This document shows positions 1 to 7,961 of a stretch of DNA of 64,000 nt, one piece after another. The notes beneath the pieces are model-generated. The model did not search any database, was not told the DNA's origin, and was given only the letters and a program-made list of their open reading frames with translations. The translations under genes were made by a program, and so were the position numbers. Each line of letters starts with the position of its first letter. The first letter of the stretch is position 1. The DNA lies in the NCBI RefSeq assembly GCF_040095835.1, contig NZ_JBBMFT010000005.1:1-64000 (forward strand). Direction: 5' to 3'. The stretch comes from Flavonifractor hominis. Its GTDB lineage: Bacteria; Bacillota; Clostridia; Oscillospirales; Oscillospiraceae.

Positions 1-216
1 TACCGCTACGCCGGCTCCCCCGCTACGGAGGGCAGCCTGACCGGCTTTGCCGACGCCGCCTCCGTGTCCGCCTGGGCGCAGGACGCCATGGAGTGGGCGG
101 TAGCCGAGGGCATCCTCACCGGCAAGAACGGCTCGGCTTTGGATCCCCAGGGCACCGCCAGCCGCGCTGAGGTAGCCACTATGCTCATGCGCTTTACTCA
201 GAGCGAAAACAACTAA
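1..216 (+). CDS. S-layer homology (SLH) domain protein, C-terminal fragment
   Basis: The reading frame is open from the first base and ends at TAA 214-216, so only the last 71 residues are present. The visible part matches one SLH repeat: a FADAASVSAWAQDAMEWAV core, then a GILTG turn, and the closing SRAEVATMLMRF helix that typifies the third SLH motif of a cell-wall-anchored protein. SLH domains bind pyruvylated secondary wall polymers, so the product is most likely an exported surface protein whose enzymatic or structural part lies to the left of the window. A hairpin terminator follows about 30 bp downstream. Confidence 0.85.
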   Translation, partial: YRYAGSPATEGSLTGFADAASVSAWAQDAMEWAVAEGILTGKNGSALDPQGTASRAEVATMLMRFTQSENN

Positions 217-245
217 TTTTGCATCCTTCCTTTCCTTTTCTTTTG

Positions 246-284
246 AAATGGCCTGTGGATCATTTTTCCACAGGCCATTTCTTT
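246..284 (+). terminator. Hairpin terminator after the SLH gene
   Basis: A perfect 13-bp stem (246-258 with 268-280) encloses a 9-nt loop and is followed by a broken T-rich stretch. It lies 30 bp past the SLH stop codon. The T-tract is weak, so the efficiency is uncertain. Confidence 0.7.
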
Positions 285-417
285 GCTATTTATTTGTTAT
301 TTCTGAGATGAATTCTGCAACACCTTATACCATATGTACCACCTGCCTAATAGCGATAGTTGATATTAATGTTTTCGGTAATAAAGCTATTTTTGAATTT
401 GCCAGGCTACATATATT

Positions 418-1210
418 ATGATAAATTATTGCAGGTATTTAAGAGGTACTGCAGCTCTTAACGATTTGAACTATAATGAAGCGATATCTATATTTAGAAC
501 TGTTGATGGGTCCTATAAAGAAGATGCGGAACAAATGATTGAGGCCATTGATTGTATTGACGTTGCTGATGATATAACAGAGACACTCCAGGATCAGTAT
601 TCACTTTCTTTGCCAGATAGCTATTTGCACTTTTTTTCATTAGACTTTGACTTAAAGCCCTATTACGATGTCCAGAGCTACTCTTATTATTTTGACATTT
701 AATGAACTATATTTGGATGCTCAGGGGGCCGTTAATCCGGAATACAACGGGAAACCTATACGTATGGAAAATCTTTTAGTTGTAACATACCTTGAGAATA
801 CAGATGGTTCAATGGACTGTGATATGGCTGTTTGGGTGTCCACTGGTATTGGCACTATGATTGATTTGGAAATCAATGATCAATATGCAATTCAAAAAAT
901 TCGTGAAGGAGCAGAGTACGTAAATATATACGGAACATTGAATATAGAATCGAATACCCTACTCCCAGAAGCGGATATAATTACGCTGACACAAGGTGGG
1001 ATTTATTTTAATGACATTGATGCCTATACTTCATCAGACGTAGATTCGGATACTAATTCCGTTGGTTCTTCTGATCTATCAGATTATGATCTAGGCTAGC
1101 TTCATCCATCTGATTCTCAGTACATTGGAGACGATGAACTGAGCCAATTTACTTCTGAAAAAGTTATCTTGATTCGTAACGAGATCTACGCCCAGCACGG
1201 TTTGATATAG
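418..1210 (+). pseudogene. Decayed TPR/YARHG-domain protein (frameshift plus in-frame stop)
   Basis: Two overlapping open frames (418-702 and 668-1099) read as one protein if a single T is removed near 699-702: the upstream end YYFDI would join NELYLDAQG. The second frame then meets TAG at 1097-1099. Read through, it continues in the same frame to 1210 with SQYIGDDELSQF and RNEIYAQHG, the start of a YARHG domain, a module found on extracytoplasmic Firmicutes proteins. The N-terminal part (ALNDLNYNEAISIF) resembles a TPR helix pair. No signal peptide is present and the YARHG domain breaks off inside the palindrome at 1204-1271, so both ends are missing. The region is strikingly AT-rich beside its GC-rich neighbours, which suggests acquired DNA in decay. 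The domain assignments are from motif recognition only. Confidence 0.65.
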
Positions 1211-1271
1211 CCCCCTTAGAGTAGACACTCGAAAGAACAAAATTTCGAGTCTACACTATGGGGGCTATATC
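1204..1271. repeat. 68-bp near-perfect palindrome at the break of the YARHG gene
   Basis: The arms GATATAGCCCCC (1204-1215) and GGGGGCTATATC (1260-1271) are exact complements. The inner parts (TAGAGTAGACACTCGAAA against TTTCGAGTCTACACTA) continue the complementarity with one 2-nt bulge and a few mismatches. There is no T-run, so it does not look like a terminator. The structure fits two abutting inverted ends of a transposable element or a tiny MITE-like remnant; the element family is not recognised. Confidence 0.6.
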
Positions 1272-1351
1272 AGGCAGGGCAGAGCTTCCATTTTCATGAG
1301 GACTGATTCTACTCTCTCAAATATGCACGGTGATGGTACTATTTATCGGTA

Positions 1352-1534
1352 TTATATACAATTCCAGCCGGTCCGTTTTGCCAGATTCATCATTCCAAAG
1401 CAATAGCGCTCCCACCATGTCCATGTTGTCTGTGACGGGTCGCCTTCCCGAATCCGCATGGTACGGCGGATCTCCTTGGGAATGACGACGCGCCCGAGGT
1501 CATCGATGCGGCGCACGATGCCAGTGGCTTTCAT
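1352..1534 (-). pseudogene. Truncated AbrB/SpoVT-type transition regulator
   Basis: The first 33 residues (MKATGIVRRIDDLGRVVIPK, then EIRRTMRIREGDP) are a textbook AbrB/SpoVT swapped-hairpin DNA-binding domain. After GDP the expected LEIFTD...ILKKY continuation is replaced by an unrelated tail rich in Trp (SQTTWTWWERYCFG), ending after 60 residues. SpoVT proper is about 180 residues with a C-terminal GAF domain, which is absent here. The unrelated tail lies in the AT-rich decayed stretch next to the palindrome at 1204-1271, so a full-length gene was probably cut by a rearrangement. A short functional DNA-binding protein cannot be excluded, because the AbrB fold itself needs only about 45-50 residues. 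Confidence 0.6.
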
Positions 1535-1632
1535 CGATTGATTCCTCCTGCGGTTGTAGTTACAGAGCTTAGTATCCGCAGGTTTCTTTTGCCTATGCAG
1601 GAGGACGGGCTGGTTTCATTTGGAAACGTTTG

Positions 1633-2622
1633 TTACAGCAGCGTGCGCCGCAGTTCCTCCGGCGGCAGGGGAGAGAGCAGGGCGGGCGGGACGTCCAGCA
1701 GCGTGCGGGCGCCCCGTTCGCCGGCGGTGTACAGCCGCCAGGCGGCCCGGGCGCAGGCGACCAGTACGCAACCGGTGAATTCCGGGTTGGAGTCCAGGGC
1801 GAGGCGGACCTCCATCCGGGCCGTGTGTTCTGCCTCCCAGCCGGTGCGGCCCCGGCAGAGCACCCGCCCACCGTGGGGCAGACCGGGGTGCTCCCGCTCC
1901 AGGTCCTGACGGGAGAGAAAGTGTACCTGGGTGTCATAATCCCGGAAATAGTGGGGCATGCCGGTGATGGCTGCACGGATGGCCTCCCGGTCGGCCCCTT
2001 CCTCCGCCGCCACGTAGCACACCCGGGTGTGCTTCTCCCGTGGGGAGAGCGGCGGGGCGTCCTCCCCCTCCAGCGCCTCCAGCGCCGCAGGGACTGGAAT
2101 GGTGTAGGCCCGGGCGTCCGCCACGCCGGGCAGGCGCCGGACGGCGTCCGAGTGGCCCTGGCTGACGCCGGGACCCCAGAAGGTCTCGCACCGGCTGCCG
2201 GGCAGTACCGCACCGGCCCATACCCGGGCCAGGGAGAACAGCCCCGGGTCCCATCCGGCCGAGAGGAGGGCCAGGGTCCCGCCCGAGCGGGCGGCGGCAT
2301 CCACGGCGGCAAAGTGCTCGGGGATGCGGGCGTGGGTGTCGAAGCTGTCCACAATGGGCCGGCGCAGGGCGCAGGCGGGGCTCTGCACCGGCAGGTCTTC
2401 GGCGCTGCCGGTGCAGAGGATGAGCACGTCCACCGTGTCTGCCTCCGCCTCCAGCGCGTCGGCGGAGCGCACGGGCACGCCGGGGGTACGGATGTGTACC
2501 CGGTCAGGCGGCCGGCGGGTGAAGACCCCCGTCAATTTCAAGTCAGGGGCCCGGCGGAGCGCACACTCCACACCCCGGCCCAGATTGCCGTATCCTACGA
2601 TTCCAACACGGATTTGCTGCAT
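1633..2622 (-). CDS. ddh: meso-diaminopimelate D-dehydrogenase
   Basis: This NADPH enzyme reductively aminates L-2-amino-6-oxopimelate to meso-diaminopimelate, the one-step bypass in lysine and peptidoglycan precursor synthesis. The 329-residue product has the N-terminal Rossmann motif GIVGYGNLG (residues 7-15). It also has the family segments VDSFDTHARIPEH and SAGWDPGLFSLARV, the latter a close variant of the signature SVGWDPGMFSL. The length is typical. The start is the ATG at 2622, preceded by AAAGGAG; an earlier in-frame start at 2664 lacks a ribosome binding site. The gene stands between the truncated regulator and the aldolase, on the same strand as the latter with a 77-bp gap, and no terminator is seen. 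Confidence 0.9.
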   Translation of the reverse strand: MQQIRVGIVGYGNLGRGVECALRRAPDLKLTGVFTRRPPDRVHIRTPGVPVRSADALEAEADTVDVLILCTGSAEDLPVQSPACALRRPIVDSFDTHARIPEHFAAVDAAARSGGTLALLSAGWDPGLFSLARVWAGAVLPGSRCETFWGPGVSQGHSDAVRRLPGVADARAYTIPVPAALEALEGEDAPPLSPREKHTRVCYVAAEEGADREAIRAAITGMPHYFRDYDTQVHFLSRQDLEREHPGLPHGGRVLCRGRTGWEAEHTARMEVRLALDSNPEFTGCVLVACARAAWRLYTAGERGARTLLDVPPALLSPLPPEELRRTLL

Positions 2623-2699
2623 ATAAGACGCTCCTTTCCCGCCCCAAAGAGGGCCACGGAGCATCCTAGTCGCCGCCGGTTTGGTTTATGCCTGCCGTT

Positions 2700-3344
2700 T
2701 TATTTGGAGCGGTAGTCCCGGAACTTGCCCAGCACGGCCTCCACCTCCGCGCTGGTGAGGGGCACGCCGCCGCCGGCAGTGCGGGTGTAGTAATAGACCT
2801 TGGCCAGAAACTCCAGCTGCTGGGCGGTGTCAAAGGCGTAGGAGAGGGTGGGCCCTACGGCCAGCAGACCGTGGTTGCCCAGCAGGCAGGCGTTGTACGC
2901 CCGCTGCATGGCCTGCCAGGCGGCCTCGGCCAGCTCCCGGGAGCCGAAGGGGTAATAGGGAATGCAGGGCACCTGCCGGCCCGAATAGGCAACCAGGTAG
3001 TGGATGGGCTCGATGGGCCAGCGCAGGCAGGAGAGCACCGTGGCAAAGGTGGAGTGGGTGTGGACCACGGCATTCACGTCGTCCCGGCGCTGGTAGAACA
3101 GCCGGTGCAGGTCCAGTTCGCTGGAGGGCTTGCGGCAGCCCTCCACCACATTCCCGTCCAGATCGGTGACCACCACGTCCTCCGGCCGGGTCTGGTCGTA
3201 GTCCATGCCGGAGGGGCTGATGGCCATCCACCCGCTCTGCCGGTCGAACACGCTCACATTGCCGAAGGTACCCTCGGTCAGGCCGCAGGAGAGCAGCTTT
3301 TTGCCGTACTCCACCACCTGTTCCCGCTGAGATTGCAGCAGCAT
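2700..3344 (-). CDS. Class II aldolase (fuculose-1-phosphate aldolase type)
   Basis: The 214-residue protein has the class II aldolase/AraD fold: KPSSE with the probable catalytic Glu76, the zinc ligands His95 and His97 in VVHTHST, and His158 in GNHGLLAVG. Relatives cleave L-fuculose- or L-rhamnulose-1-phosphate to dihydroxyacetone phosphate and lactaldehyde, or act as ribulose-phosphate 4-epimerases; substrate specificity cannot be read here because no sugar kinase or isomerase lies nearby. The ATG at 3344 has AAAAGGAGTC just upstream. The gene is transcribed divergently from the DUF815 ATPase, and the two promoters have -35 boxes only 4 bp apart. Confidence 0.85.
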   Translation of the reverse strand: MLLQSQREQVVEYGKKLLSCGLTEGTFGNVSVFDRQSGWMAISPSGMDYDQTRPEDVVVTDLDGNVVEGCRKPSSELDLHRLFYQRRDDVNAVVHTHSTFATVLSCLRWPIEPIHYLVAYSGRQVPCIPYYPFGSRELAEAAWQAMQRAYNACLLGNHGLLAVGPTLSYAFDTAQQLEFLAKVYYYTRTAGGGVPLTSAEVEAVLGKFRDYRSK

Positions 3345-3378
3345 AACAAAAGACTCCTTTTTTTCTTCATCTTCCACA

Positions 3379-3407
3379 AGAATAAGGAAAAGCCCCGGGG
3401 AAGTCAA
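3379..3407 (-). promoter_or_regulatory. Sigma-A promoter of the class II aldolase
   Basis: On the minus strand TTGACT (complement of 3402-3407), a 17-bp spacer and TATTCT (complement of 3379-3384) lie 35 bp upstream of the aldolase start. Its -35 box is 4 bp from that of the divergent promoter. Confidence 0.65.
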
Positions 3408-3411
3408 GGCA

Positions 3412-3440
3412 TTGACAGGCTTTTTCCGCTGGCATACAAT
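3412..3440 (+). promoter_or_regulatory. Sigma-A promoter of the DUF815 ATPase
   Basis: Consensus TTGACA (3412-3417), a 17-bp spacer and TACAAT (3435-3440) lie 31 bp ahead of the ATG at 3471. Confidence 0.8.
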
Positions 3441-3470
3441 AACAGTCAAATACCAAGGGGGAATGAGAAC

Positions 3471-4694
3471 ATGAGCATCCAAACACTGCGCTATGCCCTG
3501 CGGGGCGTGGCTGCCTACCGTGCCGTGGTGGAACAGCCGCTGATGATTCGGGCCCTGGCCCTGCTGGACCGGCTGGCCGAGGGGGACGCCGCGGCCGCGG
3601 CGGAGGAGTACGCACGGCTGTTTTACCAGCTGCGGGCCGAGGGCTGCGCCAGCCTGGGCCAGTGGCTGCAGGGGCAGCTGCTGGACCGGGAGTCGCCCTA
3701 TGCCGCCATGGTGGAGCACGATGAGGCGGATCCCGCCCTGGAGCAGGCCGCCCGGCAGGATGTGGAGGTGTTCCGTCAGCTGGCCGAGCTGGACTGCGCC
3801 CAGGTGCTGAGCGCCATGGAGGCCGCGGCCCCGCTGGAGCTGTGCCCCGTGCTGGAGCGCCTGCCCCGGTGGCAGACCGGCTGCCCCTTCTGCTTTGAGG
3901 AGCTCACGGACTTTTACCGGGCCAACGGGGCGGGGATCTTTGCCCGGCACCGGGCCTTTTTGTGGGAAAACGGCACCCTCTTCCCGGTGGAGGAGCCCGA
4001 CTGCCCCGCCCCCGACGAGATGCTGGGCTATGAGCTGCAGCGGGACCAGGTCATCGCCAACACCCGGGCCCTGCTGGCGGGCAACCCGGTGAACAACGTG
4101 CTGCTCTACGGGGACAGCGGTACGGGCAAGTCGGCTACGGTAAAGAGCCTGCTGTCCCTGCCGGGCTTTGAGGATCTGCGCCTCATTGAGATGCAGAAGG
4201 AGGGGCTGGCGGACATGCCCCGGCTCATCCGCACCCTGGGCGGCCGGCGGCCCAAGTTCATCCTGTTCATCGACGATCTGGCCTTCGACCAGGACGACCG
4301 GACCTATTCCGTCATGAAGACCATCCTGGAGGGCGGACTGGAGCGGCGGCCGGCCAACGTGGCCATCTACGCCACCTCCAACCGCCGTCACCTGGTGCGG
4401 CAGACCTTCTCCGACCGGGCGGGGGACGAGGTGGACGCCTTTGAGACCATCGCGGAAAAGACCTCCCTGGCCGAGCGCTTCGGCCTGCGCATCCCCTACC
4501 TGGCCCTGAACAAAAATGAGTTTCTGGACCTGGTGGAGACCATGGCGGCCCGCTGCGGGGTACAGATGGAGCGCGAACAGCTGCGCAGCGAGGCCGGCCG
4601 CTGGGAGATGCGCCACCCGGGCCGCACCCCCCGCACGGCCAAGCAGTTTATCGCCAGCCTCTGCCTGGAGCAGAGCGCGGCGCTGGGCGGTTGA
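3471..4694 (+). CDS. DUF815-family AAA ATPase
   Basis: This 407-residue cytoplasmic protein has a helical N-terminal half without a recognised motif, then a P-loop ATPase module. The Walker A is GDSGTGKS (214-221), the Walker B is FILFIDDL (263-270), and there is a sensor-like region YATSNRRHLV. This arrangement matches the DUF815/YifB-like uncharacterised ATPases common in Clostridia, whose partner and substrate are unknown. The start at 3471 follows AAGGGGGAATGAGAAC, a usable ribosome binding site. It has its own consensus promoter, and the downstream TraB/GumN gene has a separate promoter whose -35 overlaps this stop codon, so the two genes need not be co-transcribed. Confidence 0.8.
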   Translation: MSIQTLRYALRGVAAYRAVVEQPLMIRALALLDRLAEGDAAAAAEEYARLFYQLRAEGCASLGQWLQGQLLDRESPYAAMVEHDEADPALEQAARQDVEVFRQLAELDCAQVLSAMEAAAPLELCPVLERLPRWQTGCPFCFEELTDFYRANGAGIFARHRAFLWENGTLFPVEEPDCPAPDEMLGYELQRDQVIANTRALLAGNPVNNVLLYGDSGTGKSATVKSLLSLPGFEDLRLIEMQKEGLADMPRLIRTLGGRRPKFILFIDDLAFDQDDRTYSVMKTILEGGLERRPANVAIYATSNRRHLVRQTFSDRAGDEVDAFETIAEKTSLAERFGLRIPYLALNKNEFLDLVETMAARCGVQMEREQLRSEAGRWEMRHPGRTPRTAKQFIASLCLEQSAALGG

Positions 4695-4719
4695 CGCAGG
4701 CTGTGGTTTATGGTAGAGT
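4691..4719 (+). promoter_or_regulatory. Promoter of the TraB/GumN gene
   Basis: TTGACG (4691-4696), a 17-bp spacer and TAGAGT (4714-4719). The -35 box contains the TGA stop codon of the upstream ATPase gene. Confidence 0.55.
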
Positions 4720-4768
4720 GAGCGGGCAATACGGTGCCCGCAGAGGGGATAAGGAAAGGAGACAGCCA

Positions 4769-6130
4769 ATGAAACGAAACTGGATGCGTCGGCTGCTGGC
4801 CGGCGCGGGCGCGGCGCTTCTGCTGAGCGTACCAGCCCTGGCGGCGGAACCCCAGCTGCCCTCGGCCTGGTCGGTGGATCAGCTGGCCGACAGCTACGCC
4901 ATGGGCCTGGTGGACGACAACTATACCACATATATCCAGAGCACGGTGACCCTGCAGCAGCTGGAGGTCATGACGGACATAGTGGCCGACAAGCTGGCCC
5001 TGCTGGAGCTGCCCCAGCGCCCGGCCGATGGAGAGGCCCTGGTGGTGGACACCACCCGGGGCGGCGTGATGAACGCATTGTACCAGGAGGCCGCGGCCTA
5101 TGACATTGACGGCGTGGAAACGGGAGCCCAGGCGTTCCTTTGTACGCTGGGCGTGGTCCAGGGCGACCAGAGCGGGCAGCTGCACACCGAGCGGCCCTGT
5201 ACCTATGAGGAGGCCATGGTCATGGCCAACCGGCTCATCCTGGCCCTGTACGACCAGAATGACGCCGGCTCTCTTGGCCTGCTGTGGAAGGCCACCAACG
5301 GGAGCAACACCCTCTATCTGCTGGGCACCATCCATCTGGACCGCAGCAATGTCTATCCCCTGCACAAGTCCCTCCGGGACGCCATCGATGCCTCCCAGAC
5401 CGTAGCCTTTGAGCTGGACCTGAACGATCTGGAGGGGATCGCCCTGCTCCAGAGCATGCAGACCTATGCCGACGGCAGCACCCTGGCCGACCACATCAGC
5501 CCGGAGCTCTATGAGCGGGTACAGGCTGCGTCCGACGCCCTGGGAATGGGGCCCAACGGGCTGGATGCCTATAAGCCCTGGGCGCTGGCCTCCACCTTCA
5601 GCACCCTGAGCATGATGGACGACACCACCAGCGCCAACGCCATGGCCATCGACAGCTATGTGAATGCCCGGGCGGTGAACAGCGGCAAGCAAATCGACGC
5701 TGTGGAGACCTACGCCTTCCAGGGCGGCATCTTCGACGGACTGTCGGAGGAGTATCAGGAGAGCTATCTGGACGCCTGCCTGGCCCTGTTTGAGATGGCC
5801 CAGGGCGGCGCTGCCGCCGAGGAGATCCAGGCGGCGGCCGGAGAGCAGGAAGAGATACTGAGCGGGATGTTCGAGGCCTGGAAGAACCGGGACCCGGAGG
5901 CCTTTTCCGAAGTGTACGACAAAGACGCCATCATCCACAGCGGCGATGAGCTTAATTCCAAGCTCTTTACCGAGCGGGATCCGGGTATGATCCAGGCCGC
6001 GGCGGCCTATCTGGAGCAGGAGGGGGAGAACACCGTCCTGCTGGCCGTCGGGGCGGGCCACATGGTGGACCCCGGCGGCATCGTGTCCGGCCTGCGTGAG
6101 CTGGGCTACACGGTGGAACTGGTACCTTAA
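4769..6130 (+). CDS. Exported TraB/GumN family protein
   Basis: The 453-residue product starts with a signal peptide (MKRN, then a hydrophobic GAGAALLLSVPALA, probable cleavage after ALA near residue 25). A roughly 150-residue N-terminal region follows, resembling the helical half of S-layer-like proteins (YEEAMVMANRLILAL). The C-terminal part is a TraB/GumN domain, recognised by its paired histidine motifs LLGTIHLD and VGAGHMVDPGGI. The family (Tiki-like) is thought to contain metal-dependent peptidases acting outside the cytoplasm, but activity here is inference. The start at 4769 follows AAGGAAAGGAG. A strong terminator follows the stop codon. Confidence 0.8.
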   Translation: MKRNWMRRLLAGAGAALLLSVPALAAEPQLPSAWSVDQLADSYAMGLVDDNYTTYIQSTVTLQQLEVMTDIVADKLALLELPQRPADGEALVVDTTRGGVMNALYQEAAAYDIDGVETGAQAFLCTLGVVQGDQSGQLHTERPCTYEEAMVMANRLILALYDQNDAGSLGLLWKATNGSNTLYLLGTIHLDRSNVYPLHKSLRDAIDASQTVAFELDLNDLEGIALLQSMQTYADGSTLADHISPELYERVQAASDALGMGPNGLDAYKPWALASTFSTLSMMDDTTSANAMAIDSYVNARAVNSGKQIDAVETYAFQGGIFDGLSEEYQESYLDACLALFEMAQGGAAAEEIQAAAGEQEEILSGMFEAWKNRDPEAFSEVYDKDAIIHSGDELNSKLFTERDPGMIQAAAAYLEQEGENTVLLAVGAGHMVDPGGIVSGLRELGYTVELVP

Positions 6131-6136
6131 AGCAAA

Positions 6137-6177
6137 AAGCGTCCGCACCCGTTTGGGGTGCGGACGCTTCTTTTTTT
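6137..6177. terminator. Bidirectional terminator between the TraB/GumN and M24 genes
   Basis: A perfect 14-bp GC-rich stem (6137-6150 with 6156-6169) is followed by C and seven T on the plus strand, and by TTTTTGCTTT on the minus strand. It ends the converging genes on both sides. Confidence 0.9.
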
Positions 6178-6182
6178 ATGGC

Positions 6183-7256
6183 TCAGTCCACCACGCGCAG
6201 CTGCTTGGAGGCCTGGTTGAGCACCTGGCAGCCATCCTCGGTCACCAGCACCAGATCCTCAATGCGCACGCCCAGCCGACCGGGCAGGTAGATGCCCGGC
6301 TCTACCGAGAATACCATGCCGGGCTGGGCCACGGCGGGGCTGGCGCTGCTGTTGTCGGGCGGCTCATGGCAGTCCAGACCGCAGCCATGGCCCAGCCGGT
6401 GGGTGAAGTAAGGACCGTAGCCCGCCTGCTCGATCACGGCCCGGGCCGCCCGGTCTACCTGGGCCAGGGGAACGCCGGGGCGGATCATCTCCTCGGCGGC
6501 CTGGTTGGCGGCCAGCACGGTCTCATATACCCGCCGGCCCTCGTCGCTCACCCGGCGGAAAAAGACCGTCCGGGTCATGTCGCACCAGTAGCGGTGGATG
6601 GGGATGAACAGGTCCAGCACCGCGCAGTCTCCCTCCCGCAGGGGGGTGGCGTTGGGGGCGTGGTGGGGGTCGGCGGCGTTTGGACCGAAGCAGACCAGCT
6701 GCCCCTCCGCTGAGCGGTCGGCCCCGTGGGAGCGGTAGAGGTTTTCCACCAGGGCGGCCATCTCCTGCTCCTGCACGCCCTCATGCAGCGCGGCGATGGC
6801 GGCCTCCACCACCTGGTCGTTGATGCGGGAGGCCTGCTGCATGGCGGCGATCTCCTGGGCGTCCTTAAACTGCCGGGCGTCGTCCACCGGGGCGGAGCCC
6901 AGCACCGGCGTCACGTCCCGGCGGGCCTCCAGCACGCCGATGAGGAACTTGCTGGGCCAGGCCTTGTCCACCCCCAGCGTGCCGGGCAGCAGGTCGGCCG
7001 CCAGCTGGGCGGTGGGCACGTCGCTGTCGGTGTGGATGGCCAGCTCCAGCCCGGGCTGGGGCTCCAGGCCGAACAGGGCGTTGCCATACAGCCGGCAGGT
7101 GCCGTCTGCCCGCAGGTAGAGGGCCAGCATACGCTCCATGGGCTCTACCCAGATGCCGGTGAGATAGTAGACCGAGGCGGTGGAGCTGACCAGGATCTGC
7201 TCCAGCCCCTCCCGGCGCATGTTCTGTACCACCCGTTCCAGGCGCTTCTGATTCAT
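6183..7256 (-). CDS. M24 family metallopeptidase (Xaa-Pro dipeptidase type)
   Basis: The 357-residue protein has a creatinase-like N-terminal domain (about 1-125) and a pita-bread C-terminal domain. All five expected metal ligands are visible: Asp215 in VLDLF, Asp226 in CDMTRT, His290 in RLGHGCGL, Glu319 in VFSVEPGIY and Glu333 in VRIEDL. Such enzymes release an N-terminal residue before proline in the cytoplasm. The usual DxG at the first ligand is DLF here, a small departure. The start at 7256 (MNQKR) follows GGAAAGGAAG. The gene is 29 bp downstream of the HAD gene on the same strand, so rpoN, the HAD gene and this gene probably form one transcript ending at the terminator at 6137-6177. Confidence 0.88.
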   Translation of the reverse strand: MNQKRLERVVQNMRREGLEQILVSSTASVYYLTGIWVEPMERMLALYLRADGTCRLYGNALFGLEPQPGLELAIHTDSDVPTAQLAADLLPGTLGVDKAWPSKFLIGVLEARRDVTPVLGSAPVDDARQFKDAQEIAAMQQASRINDQVVEAAIAALHEGVQEQEMAALVENLYRSHGADRSAEGQLVCFGPNAADPHHAPNATPLREGDCAVLDLFIPIHRYWCDMTRTVFFRRVSDEGRRVYETVLAANQAAEEMIRPGVPLAQVDRAARAVIEQAGYGPYFTHRLGHGCGLDCHEPPDNSSASPAVAQPGMVFSVEPGIYLPGRLGVRIEDLVLVTEDGCQVLNQASKQLRVVD

Positions 7257-7285
7257 GATGCATGCTTCCTTTCCGTGGGTCGGGC

Positions 7286-7942
7286 TCACAGGCCCAGCCA
7301 GTGTTTGAGGTCCCACAGGTCGGGGGCCGTGTGGACGCAGGGGAGTGCCCGCGCCTGAAAATCCGCCTCAGTAGTGGTGCCGTTGAGTACGGCGCAGAAG
7401 GGACAGCCCGCCCGCCGGGCGGTCTCGGCGTCGATGACGGTGTCCCCGCAGAAGAGCACCTGCTCCGGGGCAAGTCCCAGACCGGCCACGGCCCGCAGCA
7501 GCCCTTCCGGATCGGGCTTGGGGGAGGAGACCTGCTCGCCGCCGGTGATGGAGACCAGCAGGGGCAGCACGCCCCGGGGCTCCAGCACGGCCCGAAGGGT
7601 GTCGCTGCGCTTGGTGCTCACAATGCCGGCGGGGACGCCGGCCTCATGCAAAGCGGTGAGCAGCTCCACCGCGCCGGGGAACAGGCGGGTGCATGCCACC
7701 TGCATGGGGTTGGCCTTTTCCACATACAGACGGCGGAACTCCTCCCGCTGCTCCGGCCGGTCATCTCCGGTGAGGGCGGTATATCCGTCCTGGAGCACCA
7801 TGCCGATGGTGCGGCGGACGGCCTCCGCTTCCGGCTTGGGCAGGCCCATGCGGGCAAAAGCGTATTCAAACCCAATCACAATGGCCTCGCTGGCGTCGGC
7901 CAGGGTGTAGTCAAAGTCAAAAAAGACAGCCTGATATTGCAT
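7286..7942 (-). CDS. HAD-superfamily phosphatase (PpaX/phosphoglycolate phosphatase-like)
   Basis: The 218-residue protein has the four HAD motifs: DFDYTLAD with nucleophile Asp9 and acid/base Asp11, the threonine/serine motif IVSTK, the lysine in SSPKPDPEG, and FCGDTVIDAE. The helical cap insert between motifs 1 and 2 places it among the phosphoglycolate-phosphatase/PpaX-type enzymes; the true substrate is unknown. I place the start at MQYQ (7942), where family members begin. The only strong Shine-Dalgarno (AAGGAGG) sits 14 nt upstream, so a start at 7969 overlapping the rpoN end remains possible. It is translationally close to rpoN. Confidence 0.83.
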   Translation of the reverse strand: MQYQAVFFDFDYTLADASEAIVIGFEYAFARMGLPKPEAEAVRRTIGMVLQDGYTALTGDDRPEQREEFRRLYVEKANPMQVACTRLFPGAVELLTALHEAGVPAGIVSTKRSDTLRAVLEPRGVLPLLVSITGGEQVSSPKPDPEGLLRAVAGLGLAPEQVLFCGDTVIDAETARRAGCPFCAVLNGTTTEADFQARALPCVHTAPDLWDLKHWLGL

Positions 7943-7961
7943 GGTGATGCCATGACCCTCC

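Noticed and set aside
2688..3470. Long N-terminal extension of the DUF815 ATPase across the aldolase gene
   Set aside because: The extension lies antisense to a clear class II aldolase, and a good promoter and ribosome binding site favour the start at 3471.
3345..4931. Long N-terminal extension of the class II aldolase
   Set aside because: It is antisense to the ATPase, and ATG 3344 has a ribosome binding site and matches the family N-terminus.
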